Origin: Butyricicoccus sp. Marseille-Q5471
GTDB taxonomy: Bacteria; Bacillota; Clostridia; Oscillospirales; Butyricicoccaceae
DNA: 64,000 nucleotides
Reading direction: 5' to 3'
Assembly: GCF_951230135.1 (NCBI RefSeq)
Contig: NZ_CATNVC010000003.1
Location: forward strand, 186,001 to 250,000
Made by a program: the position numbers and the translations under genes. The notes beneath the pieces were generated by a model. That model searched no databases and had not been told where the DNA came from. It worked only from the letters and a program-made list of their open reading frames with translations. Shown one piece after another: positions 7,250 through 14,728 of this stretch; positions within the stretch are counted from its first letter, which is position 1; each line of letters starts with the position of its first letter.

Positions 7250-7738
7250 TTAGTATCCCCGCTGCCCGTCCAGAATATCATCGTGATAAATCCAGTCCCG
7301 AACGCTGACAATATCATATGTATCCCGATCCCGGCGGATGACCACGTGCTCAATGCCCGCATTGATAATCATGCGCTTGCACATGGTGCAGGAATTGGCA
7401 TCCTGCATGATTTCGCCTGTCTCCATGTCGCGTCCGACGAGGTAAAGCGTCGCGCCTAGCATCTGCTCACGCGAAGCGTTGATGATGGCATTCATTTCGG
7501 CGTGCACCGAGCGGCAGAACTCATATCGTTCCCCGCGCGGCACATTCAGCTTCTTGCGGATGCACGAACCGATGTCGATACAGTTTTCACGGCCGCGGGG
7601 CGCTCCGGTGTAGCCTGTGGACACGATTACGTCATTTTTGACGATGACCGCGCCGAAATTGCGTCGGAGACAGGTTCCGCGCTCGAGCGCGACCTCGGCC
7701 ATGTCGAGATAGTAATTGGTCTTGTCCCGTCGATTCAT
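7250..7738 (-). CDS. dCMP deaminase (ComEB-like)
   Basis: 162-residue zinc-dependent cytidine/deoxycytidylate deaminase. The zinc motifs are HAEMNAI and CTMCKRM, and the N-terminal GTCLRRNFGAVIVKNDVIVSTGYTG fits dCMP deaminases of the ComEB type. It would deaminate dCMP to dUMP for dTMP synthesis. The ATG at 7738 is preferred because it lies six bases after GGAGG; another in-frame ATG at 7744 touches that site. It follows the orphan ABC ATPase by about 23 bases on the same strand, probably in one transcript. Confidence 0.88.
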   Translation of the reverse strand: MNRRDKTNYYLDMAEVALERGTCLRRNFGAVIVKNDVIVSTGYTGAPRGRENCIDIGSCIRKKLNVPRGERYEFCRSVHAEMNAIINASREQMLGATLYLVGRDMETGEIMQDANSCTMCKRMIINAGIEHVVIRRDRDTYDIVSVRDWIYHDDILDGQRGY

Positions 7739-7761
7739 ATGCATCCTCCAAAATTTCCGTT

Positions 7762-8421
7762 TTATGATAGCAGCGCACCGTTTTCCAGATACAGCGTGCG
7801 CTCGGCACGGCCGGCCGCCGCCATATCGTGTGTGATGAGTACGACTGTATTTCCCTGCCGATGCAGCTCGCACAGCAGCGCGAGCACGTCCTTAGCCGCC
7901 GCCGGGTCAAGGTTGCCGGTCGGCTCGTCCGCAAGCAGCACACGCGGTCTGGTGACGATTGCGCGCGCGACCGCGACACGTTGCTGCTGACCGCCCGAAA
8001 GTTCGGCCGGACGGTGTCCCGCGCGGTGTGACAGACCGACCGCCGCCAGCGCTTCATCCGCCCGCTCCAGCCGCTCCTCGCGGCGCACGCCCTGCAAAAG
8101 CAGCGGCAGCGCAACGTTATCCCGCGCCGACATGCCTTCAATCAGGTGAAAATGCTGAAAAATAAAGCCGATTTTCCGTCCCCGCAGCGCGGCAAGCTCC
8201 CGCGGACGCAGGGCGGATACGTCCTCCCCATCGAGCAGATAGCGGCCGTCGCTCGGGGTATCGAGCAGGCCAAGCAGGTGTACCAGTGTCGACTTGCCCG
8301 AGCCGGACGCGCCGATGATGGAAACAAATTCTCCATCCTCCGCGGCAAAATCAATTCCGCTCAACGCGCGCACACCGTTTACATATATTTTACTCGCATG
8401 CATCAAATTTATCAAGTCCAT
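7762..8421 (-). CDS. ABC transporter ATP-binding protein (MacB/LolD type), without a permease nearby
   Basis: About 220 residues with all ABC ATPase motifs: Walker A GASGSGKST, signature LSGGQQQRVAVARA, Walker B VLLADEPTGNLD and the H-loop THD. The LSGGQQQR and DEPTGNLD forms place it in the MacB/LolD/FtsE-like group that normally works with an FtsX-type permease. No such permease is adjacent: upstream is a MATE gene behind a terminator and downstream is dCMP deaminase. The start at 8421 follows GGGAGGGG. Its partner must be elsewhere or be lost, and the substrate is unknown. Confidence 0.85.
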   Translation of the reverse strand: MDLINLMHASKIYVNGVRALSGIDFAAEDGEFVSIIGASGSGKSTLVHLLGLLDTPSDGRYLLDGEDVSALRPRELAALRGRKIGFIFQHFHLIEGMSARDNVALPLLLQGVRREERLERADEALAAVGLSHRAGHRPAELSGGQQQRVAVARAIVTRPRVLLADEPTGNLDPAAAKDVLALLCELHRQGNTVVLITHDMAAAGRAERTLYLENGALLS

Positions 8422-8472
8422 TCCCCTCCCTTTTACAGTTTGCGGCAATGAATCAGCGTTTATGCACAAAAA

Positions 8473-8497
8473 AAACCCTCCCATTTTGGGAGGGTTT
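8473..8497 (-). terminator. terminator of the MATE gene
   Basis: AAACCCTCCC and GGGAGGGTTT pair across ATTTT and are followed on the minus strand by a run of eight T. Confidence 0.85.
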
Positions 8498-8511
8498 CAA
8501 TTGTTTTGCCA

Positions 8512-9870
8512 TTACAGCTCGGGCAATATTTTACGCCACGCGCCTGTTTTGTAAAAATACGCGGACAGACCCGAACCGAGGAACCAGCCAAGCGGCCACG
8601 AAAGCCAGATACCAAGCTCGCTGCCAAGCACGCGGAACAGAATAATCGACAGCACCACGCGGATAATCAGGTCGGAAAAGGTGGTAATCATGAACGGACG
8701 CATCGCGCCCGCGCCGCGCAGCACGCTGTCGCACACGAACTTGACGCACACGACGATGTAGAACGGCACCACGACAAACAGGAACTGCCTTCCGACCGTG
8801 ATGGCCGCCGACGCACTGCCCGCAGGCAGAAACAGGCCGATCAGCCGATCGGCGCTCAGCAGAATCACTGCGGTGAACACCACTGACAAACCGATGGAGT
8901 AGGCCGCGCCCGCTTTGAGTCCCTGTCCGACGCGGTCGAGCTTGCGCGCGCCGATGTTCTGCGCGACAAAGCTGGACAGACCGGAGGCGAACGACATGCA
9001 GCAGGTCAGCGCAAAGGAATTGACCTTAATCGCCGCCGAATACCCCGCCATGACCGACGCGCCGCAGCCGTTGATCAAATACTGAATGATGACGTTGCCG
9101 ACCGATACGAAGCTCTGCTGCGCGATAGATGGCACGGCATAGTTGGTCAATCGGCGCAGCATTTCAACCGAGAAGAACAGAAAATGGCCGCCTGTGTCAA
9201 AGCTTTTCATCCTGCGCAGCAGCAGAATCAGCGCGAGCACCGATGCACCGCCCTGCGCGATGAAGGTTGCCCATGCAACGCCCGCCACGCCCCAGTGCAG
9301 CTGTGCCACGAACACCAGGTCGAGCACCACGTTTACCACCGAGGAAATGACCAGCAGAATCAGCGGCGTTCGGCTGTCGCCCATGGCGTTGAAAATGCCG
9401 GTGCAGACATTATACAGGAACAGAAACAGCAGTCCGAACACGTAAACCCGTAAGTAAAGCGCGCCGTCCGCAAACACATTGGCCGGGGTCTGCAGCGCGG
9501 ACATAATACCCGTGCAGGCCAGACTGCCAAGCAGCGTCAGCAGCAGTGCGATGATTGTGGTGGTCAGCATGGCGGTCGAAACCGCGCTTTTCATGCGGAC
9601 AAAGCGCTTTGCGCCGAACAGCTGCGACACCAGCACCGAAGCGCCGATGTTGACGCCGGTCGCCACGGCGACGAAAAGCTGCGTAATCGGAAAGCTCGCG
9701 CCCACCGCGGCAAGCGCCAGCTCACCGGCCTCAGCCGTCGCCGCAAACCGGCCGACGATGATAGAGTCCGCCATCTGGTACAGCTGTTGGAAGGCAACGC
9801 TCGCCAAAAGCGGCATCGAGAACCAAAACAGCTGTTTGGAAGGATTTCCTTCGGTTAAATCGGTTGTCAA
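8512..9870 (-). CDS. MATE-family multidrug/toxin efflux transporter
   Basis: 452 residues with twelve predicted membrane segments in two similar halves. MPLLASVAFQQLYQMADSIIVGRF at the N-terminus is the typical opening of Clostridial MATE proteins of the DinF/NorM-like branch. Such proteins exchange cationic organic compounds for Na+ or H+. The gene lies downstream of an NhaC antiporter on the same strand, 81 bases apart, with only a weak hairpin in between. Its own substrate cannot be read from sequence. Confidence 0.88.
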   Translation of the reverse strand: MTTDLTEGNPSKQLFWFSMPLLASVAFQQLYQMADSIIVGRFAATAEAGELALAAVGASFPITQLFVAVATGVNIGASVLVSQLFGAKRFVRMKSAVSTAMLTTTIIALLLTLLGSLACTGIMSALQTPANVFADGALYLRVYVFGLLFLFLYNVCTGIFNAMGDSRTPLILLVISSVVNVVLDLVFVAQLHWGVAGVAWATFIAQGGASVLALILLLRRMKSFDTGGHFLFFSVEMLRRLTNYAVPSIAQQSFVSVGNVIIQYLINGCGASVMAGYSAAIKVNSFALTCCMSFASGLSSFVAQNIGARKLDRVGQGLKAGAAYSIGLSVVFTAVILLSADRLIGLFLPAGSASAAITVGRQFLFVVVPFYIVVCVKFVCDSVLRGAGAMRPFMITTFSDLIIRVVLSIILFRVLGSELGIWLSWPLGWFLGSGLSAYFYKTGAWRKILPEL

Positions 9871-9908
9871 AATTGTTCACCCTTTGTGACGATGTTCGCG
9901 TGAGAAAG

Positions 9909-9933
9909 CGGACGGACACATTCGTCCGCCCGC
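9909..9933 (-). terminator. weak hairpin between the NhaC and MATE genes
   Basis: GCGGACGGA and its partner arm pair around a short loop; on the minus strand only TTTCTC follows. Termination here is probably partial. Confidence 0.4.
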
Positions 9934-9951
9934 ATCTTTACGGTTTTTGCT

Positions 9952-11442
9952 TTATGCTTTTTTCTTGTTCTTGGCCGTCAGTACGCAGGCGGTGATCACG
10001 AGCAGCACTACGCCCGTTGCAAGCGCCAGATAGCCGCTGCCGGTCAGGCCGCCGACCAGATAGCCGACAAAGCAGATCGCCGCAATCAGCAGCGCATAGG
10101 GCATCTGGGTCGAAACGTGCTCAATGTGGTTGCACTGCGCACCCGCAGAGGCCAGAATGGTGGTATCCGAAATCGGAGAAACATGGTCGCCGCACACCGC
10201 GCCCGCAAGGCAGGCCGCCACGGTCTGCACGAGCATCGGGCTCATCGTATCGGCGAAAACCGCAACGATAATCGGAATCAGGATGCCGAAGGTACCCCAC
10301 GAGGTACCGGTGGCAAACGCCAGACCGAGCGCAACGACGAAGAAGATGGCCGGCATCAGCATGGTGACGACCGAATCGCCGCCGACGACGCTCGACACAT
10401 AGCCGCCGATGTTCAGGTAATCGCCCGAGCACACACCGGACAGCGTCCACGCGAGGGTCAGAATCATGATGGCGGGCACCATGGAGCGGAAGCCTTCGGT
10501 GAAGGCCTCGCAGAACTGGCCGAAGGTCAGAATCTTACGCGGAATGTAGAGCAGGAAGGTCACAATCAGCGTCGTGAACGAGCCGAGCACCAGCGCGGTC
10601 GAGGAATCGCAGTTTGCAAACGCGTCTACAACGCCCACGCCGTCCAGAATGCCGCCCGTGTACAGCATGCCGGCGATGCACAGCACAATCAGCGTGGCAA
10701 TCGGGATAATCAGGTCGCCGACCTTGCCCGCGCCCGCAACCACGTGCGTTTCTTCAATGTGGGCGAGATCGTCCTGCTCATGGCGCTTCTGGTACTTGGC
10801 CATCGGGCCGAAATCGAAGTCGCTCGCTATCAGGAAGGCGAGGAAGCCGAGCGTCAGCAGGGCGTACAGATTGAAGGGAATGGTCTGCATAAAGAGCGAG
10901 AAGCCGTCAATCCCGCTCGATTCGGGCAGGGACGAGGTAACCGCCGCCGCCCAAGAGGAAATTGGCGCGATGATGCAGACGGGCGCGGCCGTCGCGTCGA
11001 TAATGTACGCAAGCTTGGCGCGCGAGATGCGGTATTTATCCGTTACCGGACGCATGACCGTGCCGACGGTCAGGCAGTTGAAATAATCGTCCACGAAAAT
11101 GAAGCAGCCGAGGAACGAGGTGGCAAACGATGCGCCGCGGCGGCTTTTGATTGATTTTACCGCCCACTCGCCGTAAGCGCGGGATGCGCCTGACTTGGTG
11201 ACGAGCGAAACCAAAATGCCCAGCAGCACCAAAAAGATGCAGATATTGATGTTTCCACCCAGTTTTCCGCCCATAACCTCAAAGGTGGTTTCCAGTGCGT
11301 GCAGCGGATTGAAGCCGCTGTACAGCAGCGCACCTGTCAAAATACCGATGAGCAGCGACGAATAGACCTCCTTGGTGATGAGCGCCAGCGCGATTGCAAT
11401 GATCGGCGGCAGCAGTGTCCATACGGTTGCAGTCAAATCCAT
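9952..11442 (-). CDS. Na+/H+ antiporter, NhaC family
   Basis: About 496 residues and some twelve hydrophobic segments. The central region FIFVDDYFNCLTVGTVMRPVTDKY and the C-terminal CGDHVSPISDTTILASAGAQCNHIEHVSTQMPYAL are characteristic of the NhaC (PF03553) antiporter family. Members swap Na+ for H+ or organic anions such as malate for lactate. The start is ambiguous: a TTG at 11448 is spaced ideally from GGGGGA, while the ATG at 11442 is 12 bases from it; I give the ATG. It is transcribed toward the MATE gene. Confidence 0.88.
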   Translation of the reverse strand: MDLTATVWTLLPPIIAIALALITKEVYSSLLIGILTGALLYSGFNPLHALETTFEVMGGKLGGNINICIFLVLLGILVSLVTKSGASRAYGEWAVKSIKSRRGASFATSFLGCFIFVDDYFNCLTVGTVMRPVTDKYRISRAKLAYIIDATAAPVCIIAPISSWAAAVTSSLPESSGIDGFSLFMQTIPFNLYALLTLGFLAFLIASDFDFGPMAKYQKRHEQDDLAHIEETHVVAGAGKVGDLIIPIATLIVLCIAGMLYTGGILDGVGVVDAFANCDSSTALVLGSFTTLIVTFLLYIPRKILTFGQFCEAFTEGFRSMVPAIMILTLAWTLSGVCSGDYLNIGGYVSSVVGGDSVVTMLMPAIFFVVALGLAFATGTSWGTFGILIPIIVAVFADTMSPMLVQTVAACLAGAVCGDHVSPISDTTILASAGAQCNHIEHVSTQMPYALLIAAICFVGYLVGGLTGSGYLALATGVVLLVITACVLTAKNKKKA

Positions 11443-11510
11443 AAGCAATAAAGTCCCCCATATTTTTTCTATTCCTCCGAACGCCGCAAACGTTCGCAGT
11501 CTATTTCTCT

Positions 11511-11539
11511 ATTTTACATGGGATTTACACGATTTACAA
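11511..11539 (-). promoter_or_regulatory. sigma-A-type promoter for the NhaC gene
   Basis: On the minus strand TTGTAA (11534-11539) and TAAAAT (11511-11516) are 17 bases apart, leaving a leader of about 60 bases. Confidence 0.5.
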
Positions 11540-11603
11540 GGCTAAATTGCTTCTTTTCCGCCAAAAAAAGTGCTCCTCACACGGTCTGCCTTTGTCGCTT
11601 TCC

Positions 11604-13025
11604 CTATTTTCTGTATTTTTTGCCGCCCATAGGCTCCAAACGGCGGCGATAACGCTTCCATTCGTCGAGCGCCTGACCCGAAAGCGCAAGCACGCCGACG
11701 AGGTTGGGCAGCGCCATCAAGCCGTTGAAGGTGTCGGACAGCTCCCACGCAAGGGACAGCTCCATCGTGCAGCCGCACACCGTCATAGCGACGAACAGGA
11801 ACTTGTAAACCGGCACTGCCCGCGCGCCGAACAGGTATTCCACGCCGCGCTGTCCGTAGTACGACCAGCCGAGCAGCGTGGAAAACGCAAACAGCGCGAG
11901 CGACACCGCGATAAACGCCCCGCCCCACGCGCCGAACACGGTGGAAAACGCAGCCGAGGTCAGCCGCGCCCCCGTTGCAAGGCGGAACAGAATGGGCGTA
12001 CCGGCAGCCGCGCCGTACTGCCCCACGTCGTACACGCCCGACGCCAGAATGACCAGTGCCGTCACCGTACACATGACAATCGTATCGAAAAATACCTCAA
12101 AAACCGCCCACATGCCCTGTTCACACGGCTCTTTTGTGTCCGCCGCTGCGTGTACCATGACCGACGAGCCGAGTCCTGCTTCGTTCGAAAACACCCCGCG
12201 CGACACACCCGACGACAGCGCGCGCAGCATGCCGTAGCCCGCCGCGCCGCCCACGCCTGCCCGCCAGTCAAAGGCGCAGGAGAGAATCTGCGAAAACGCG
12301 TCCGCAAGTCCCCCGCGATGAACGACCAGCACAATCGCCGCGCCGCCCATGTAAAACAGCGCCATAAAGGGCACGAGCGTCTCTGTGACGCGGGAAATCC
12401 GCTTCAGGCCGCCCAGCATGACCGCGCCGAGCACGGCCGCTGTGCACAGTCCGGTGACAAGCGGCGGCACGCCGAACGTGCCCGACAGCCCCTCTGCGAT
12501 TGAGTTACACTGGCTCATGTTGCCGATGCCGAAAGAGGCGAGCATGCAGCAAAATGCGAACGCGCCTGCCAGAAACGGACTTTTCAGGCCGTTTTTGAGA
12601 TAGAGCATCGGCCCGCCGCGCCACGCGCCGTCCGCTCCGCGCTCACGGTACAGCAGGCCGAGCGTATTTTCGGCAAACGCGGTCATCATGCCGAAAAACG
12701 CCGACACCCACATCCAAAACACCGCGCCCGGCCCGCCGATGGTCAGCGCGGTGGCCACGCCCGCGATGTTGCCCGTGCCCACCGTCGCCGCAAGCGCCGT
12801 GCACATCGAGGCGAAGGGCGAAATCGCGCCCTTGTCCGTCCCCTGACGTGCGCGGCCGGTGAAGCAGGAAAACAGCGTCTTTTGCAGCCACAGCCGAATG
12901 TACCGCAGCTGAAACCATCCGGTTTTGACCGTGAACCACACGCCTGTGCCCAGCAGGAGCAGCAGCATCGGCATGCCCCAGACAAAGGCACGCACCATGT
13001 CATTGATCAGCTTTATTTGTTCCAT
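11604..13025 (-). CDS. sodium:alanine/glycine symporter, AgcS family
   Basis: About 473 residues with ten or more membrane segments. The family signature GTGNIAGVATALTIGGPGAVFWMW lies near residue 90. Further blocks SNEAGLGSSVMVHAAADTK and GWSYYGQRGVEYLFG fit the AgcS (DAACS, PF01235) family, which imports alanine or glycine with Na+. The start at ATG 13025 is eight bases after GGGAAG. A second AgcS gene lies at 31527 behind a glycine riboswitch; this copy has no such leader, so the two probably differ in substrate or control. Confidence 0.9.
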   Translation of the reverse strand: MEQIKLINDMVRAFVWGMPMLLLLLGTGVWFTVKTGWFQLRYIRLWLQKTLFSCFTGRARQGTDKGAISPFASMCTALAATVGTGNIAGVATALTIGGPGAVFWMWVSAFFGMMTAFAENTLGLLYRERGADGAWRGGPMLYLKNGLKSPFLAGAFAFCCMLASFGIGNMSQCNSIAEGLSGTFGVPPLVTGLCTAAVLGAVMLGGLKRISRVTETLVPFMALFYMGGAAIVLVVHRGGLADAFSQILSCAFDWRAGVGGAAGYGMLRALSSGVSRGVFSNEAGLGSSVMVHAAADTKEPCEQGMWAVFEVFFDTIVMCTVTALVILASGVYDVGQYGAAAGTPILFRLATGARLTSAAFSTVFGAWGGAFIAVSLALFAFSTLLGWSYYGQRGVEYLFGARAVPVYKFLFVAMTVCGCTMELSLAWELSDTFNGLMALPNLVGVLALSGQALDEWKRYRRRLEPMGGKKYRK

Positions 13026-13062
13026 CACATGCACTTCCCTTCCCATTCGGGAAAGTCTATGC

Positions 13063-13091
13063 TTGACTTTTGTGTTTTTTTCCTGTATACT
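13063..13091 (+). promoter_or_regulatory. sigma-A-type promoter of the queuine-salvage operon
   Basis: TTGACT (13063-13068) and TATACT (13086-13091) are 17 bases apart, about 20 bases before the preQ1 riboswitch. Confidence 0.75.
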
Positions 13092-13111
13092 GCGATTTAC
13101 AACTGAAAAAC

Positions 13112-13150
13112 AGACAGTTCGTAACCATCCTGTCTATAAACAAAACTAGG
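13112..13150 (+). promoter_or_regulatory. preQ1-I riboswitch aptamer
   Basis: A 6-bp stem (AGACAG at 13112-13117, CTGTCT at 13130-13135) closes a loop containing GTAACC. The stem is followed by the A-rich tail ATAAACAAAACTAGG. This arrangement closely resembles the short preQ1-I class, notably the Thermoanaerobacter tengcongensis type in which loop ACC pairs with the 3' GG to form the pseudoknot. Both downstream genes belong to queuosine-precursor families, which supports the call. Confidence 0.85.
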
Positions 13151-13184
13151 CATTCCCCGGCCGGCAAGGCGCGGGGGCTTTGTG

Positions 13185-13217
13185 ATGGTGCGCCCGTGGG
13201 CGTGCCATATTTTTTTG
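13185..13217 (+). terminator. riboswitch-controlled terminator
   Basis: ATGGTGCGCC pairs with GGCGTGCCAT (two G-U pairs) and is followed by ATTTTTTT, 16 bases before the first gene. A GC-rich stem between aptamer and terminator (around 13154-13176) may be the competing structure. PreQ1 binding would be expected to switch expression off. Confidence 0.75.
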
Positions 13218-13233
13218 CCGGAAAGGGGCAGCT

Positions 13234-13947
13234 GTGGCTGATTTAACACGGTATTCCGTGATTGACGACAAAAACCCCCGCGAAATCGCGCTGCTGCGCG
13301 GACGGGGCTGCACATGGCGGCGGTGCCGCTTTTGCGATTATCATCTGGACTGCTCGAAGGACGAGCAGGACAACCTCGCCGTGAACCGCGCGGTGCTCGG
13401 GCAGGTAACCGGCGTGTTCGGCCGGCTTGAGGTCATCAACTCCGGCTCGTTTTTCGAGCTGGATTCGTCCTCCATCGCACTCGTTGAGCAGGTCTGCCGC
13501 GAAAAGAGCATCCGCGACCTTCATGTCGAGAGCCACTGGGTTTACCGCACCCGCATCCCCGCGCTGCGTGCGCGGTTTGAAACGCTTGGCGTTCACCTGC
13601 ATGTGAAAATCGGCGTCGAGAGCTTTGATGCAAACTTCCGCGAGCGCGTGCTCGACAAGGGCATCGACGAGACGGACCCCGCCGCAATCGCCGAGCAGTT
13701 TGACGAATGCTGCCTGCTGTTTGGACTTTCGGGACAGACCGCGCTGAGCATGCTCAGCGATATCCAAACCGGACTTGCCCATTTTGACCGCGTATGCGTC
13801 AACCTCATGGTTGAAAACGCGACCGATGTCCGCCCGGACGCGGACGTACACCAACTTTTTGTGCGGGAGATTTATCCCCGCTTCAAGGACGACCCACGGG
13901 TCGATATTTTGCTGAACAATACCGATTTTGGCGTAGGAGGCCTGTAA
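13234..13947 (+). CDS. queL: radical SAM protein, probable queuine lyase (QueL-like)
   Basis: 237 residues with the radical SAM iron-sulfur motif CTWRRCRFC (Cys-x3-Cys-x2-Cys, near residues 28-35) and a partial TIM-barrel length, so it is smaller than most radical SAM enzymes. It is the first gene after a preQ1 riboswitch and is followed two bases later by a YhhQ-type transporter. Clostridioides difficile has a radical SAM enzyme, QueL, that releases preQ1 from salvaged queuine and is encoded with YhhQ. I infer the same role here from family, size and context. The start is GTG 13234 after GAAAGGGG. No nucleoside hydrolase (QueK) or tgt is in view. Confidence 0.68.
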   Translation: MADLTRYSVIDDKNPREIALLRGRGCTWRRCRFCDYHLDCSKDEQDNLAVNRAVLGQVTGVFGRLEVINSGSFFELDSSSIALVEQVCREKSIRDLHVESHWVYRTRIPALRARFETLGVHLHVKIGVESFDANFRERVLDKGIDETDPAAIAEQFDECCLLFGLSGQTALSMLSDIQTGLAHFDRVCVNLMVENATDVRPDADVHQLFVREIYPRFKDDPRVDILLNNTDFGVGGL

Positions 13948-13949
13948 AA

Positions 13950-14669
13950 ATGACAAATGAACTGCTGTTAATCGGCTCGGTCGTGCTGCTGTACGGCTCG
14001 GTGCTGCTCTGGTTTTACCTCTTTGGGACAAGCGGCCTGATGGCCTTCACCTGTTTTGCGACCATTGCCGCCAACATCGAGGTGCTGATTCTGGTCAACG
14101 CCTTCGGCATGGAAATGACGCTCGGCAACATCCTGTTTGCCTCCACCTTCCTTGTGACCGACATCCTGAGCGAGGTCGCGGGTAAAAAGGCCGCGCAGAA
14201 GGCGGTGCATGCGGGTATTTTAACCAATATTCTCTTCATTCTGGTATCGCAGTCGTGGCTGCTGTACGTACCCGCACAAAGCGACTGGGCTTCGCCCGCC
14301 ATGCGCACGGTGTTCTCCAACACGCCGCGTATGATGATTGCCTCGCTTGCGGTCTATGCCATCGCACAGATTTTCGATGTCTGGCTTTACCACACGTGGT
14401 GGGCGCTGACCACCCGACGCACGGGCGACAGCCGTCGTTTCCTATGGCTGCGCAACAACGCTTCGACGCTGGTATCCCAGCTGCTTAACGCCATGCTTTT
14501 CACGCTTTTCGCGTTTTACGGCACGTACGACTGGCCGACGCTGCTCTCCATCACGCTTTCGAGCTACATCATCTTCATTTTCACCTCGCTGCTCGACACG
14601 CCCGCGGTCTATGCCGCCCGCCTGATTCACGAGAAAAAGCTCGGCGCGACGCAGGAGCATGGAATATAA
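13950..14669 (+). CDS. yhhQ: queuosine-precursor transporter, YhhQ family
   Basis: 239-residue membrane protein with about six to seven hydrophobic segments. FASTFLVTDILSEVAGKKAA near residue 70 is the hallmark of the YhhQ/VUT-1 family (PF02592), and the C-terminal SYIIFIFTSLLDTPAVYAAR also fits. Characterised members import preQ0, preQ1, queuine or queuosine. It starts two bases after the radical SAM stop, under the same preQ1 riboswitch. With a QueL-like partner, the likely cargo is queuine (inference). Confidence 0.9.
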   Translation: MTNELLLIGSVVLLYGSVLLWFYLFGTSGLMAFTCFATIAANIEVLILVNAFGMEMTLGNILFASTFLVTDILSEVAGKKAAQKAVHAGILTNILFILVSQSWLLYVPAQSDWASPAMRTVFSNTPRMMIASLAVYAIAQIFDVWLYHTWWALTTRRTGDSRRFLWLRNNASTLVSQLLNAMLFTLFAFYGTYDWPTLLSITLSSYIIFIFTSLLDTPAVYAARLIHEKKLGATQEHGI

Positions 14670-14683
14670 CAACAGCATCAGCA

Positions 14684-14715
14684 AAGCGGCGGAACACCTT
14701 GGTGTTCCGCCGCTT
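14684..14715. terminator. bidirectional terminator between yhhQ and the diguanylate cyclase
   Basis: AAGCGGCGGAACACC and its exact complement pair around TT. T-runs follow on the plus strand, and the minus-strand side is usable by the convergent gene. Confidence 0.85.
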
Positions 14716-14728
14716 GTTTTTGATCGGA

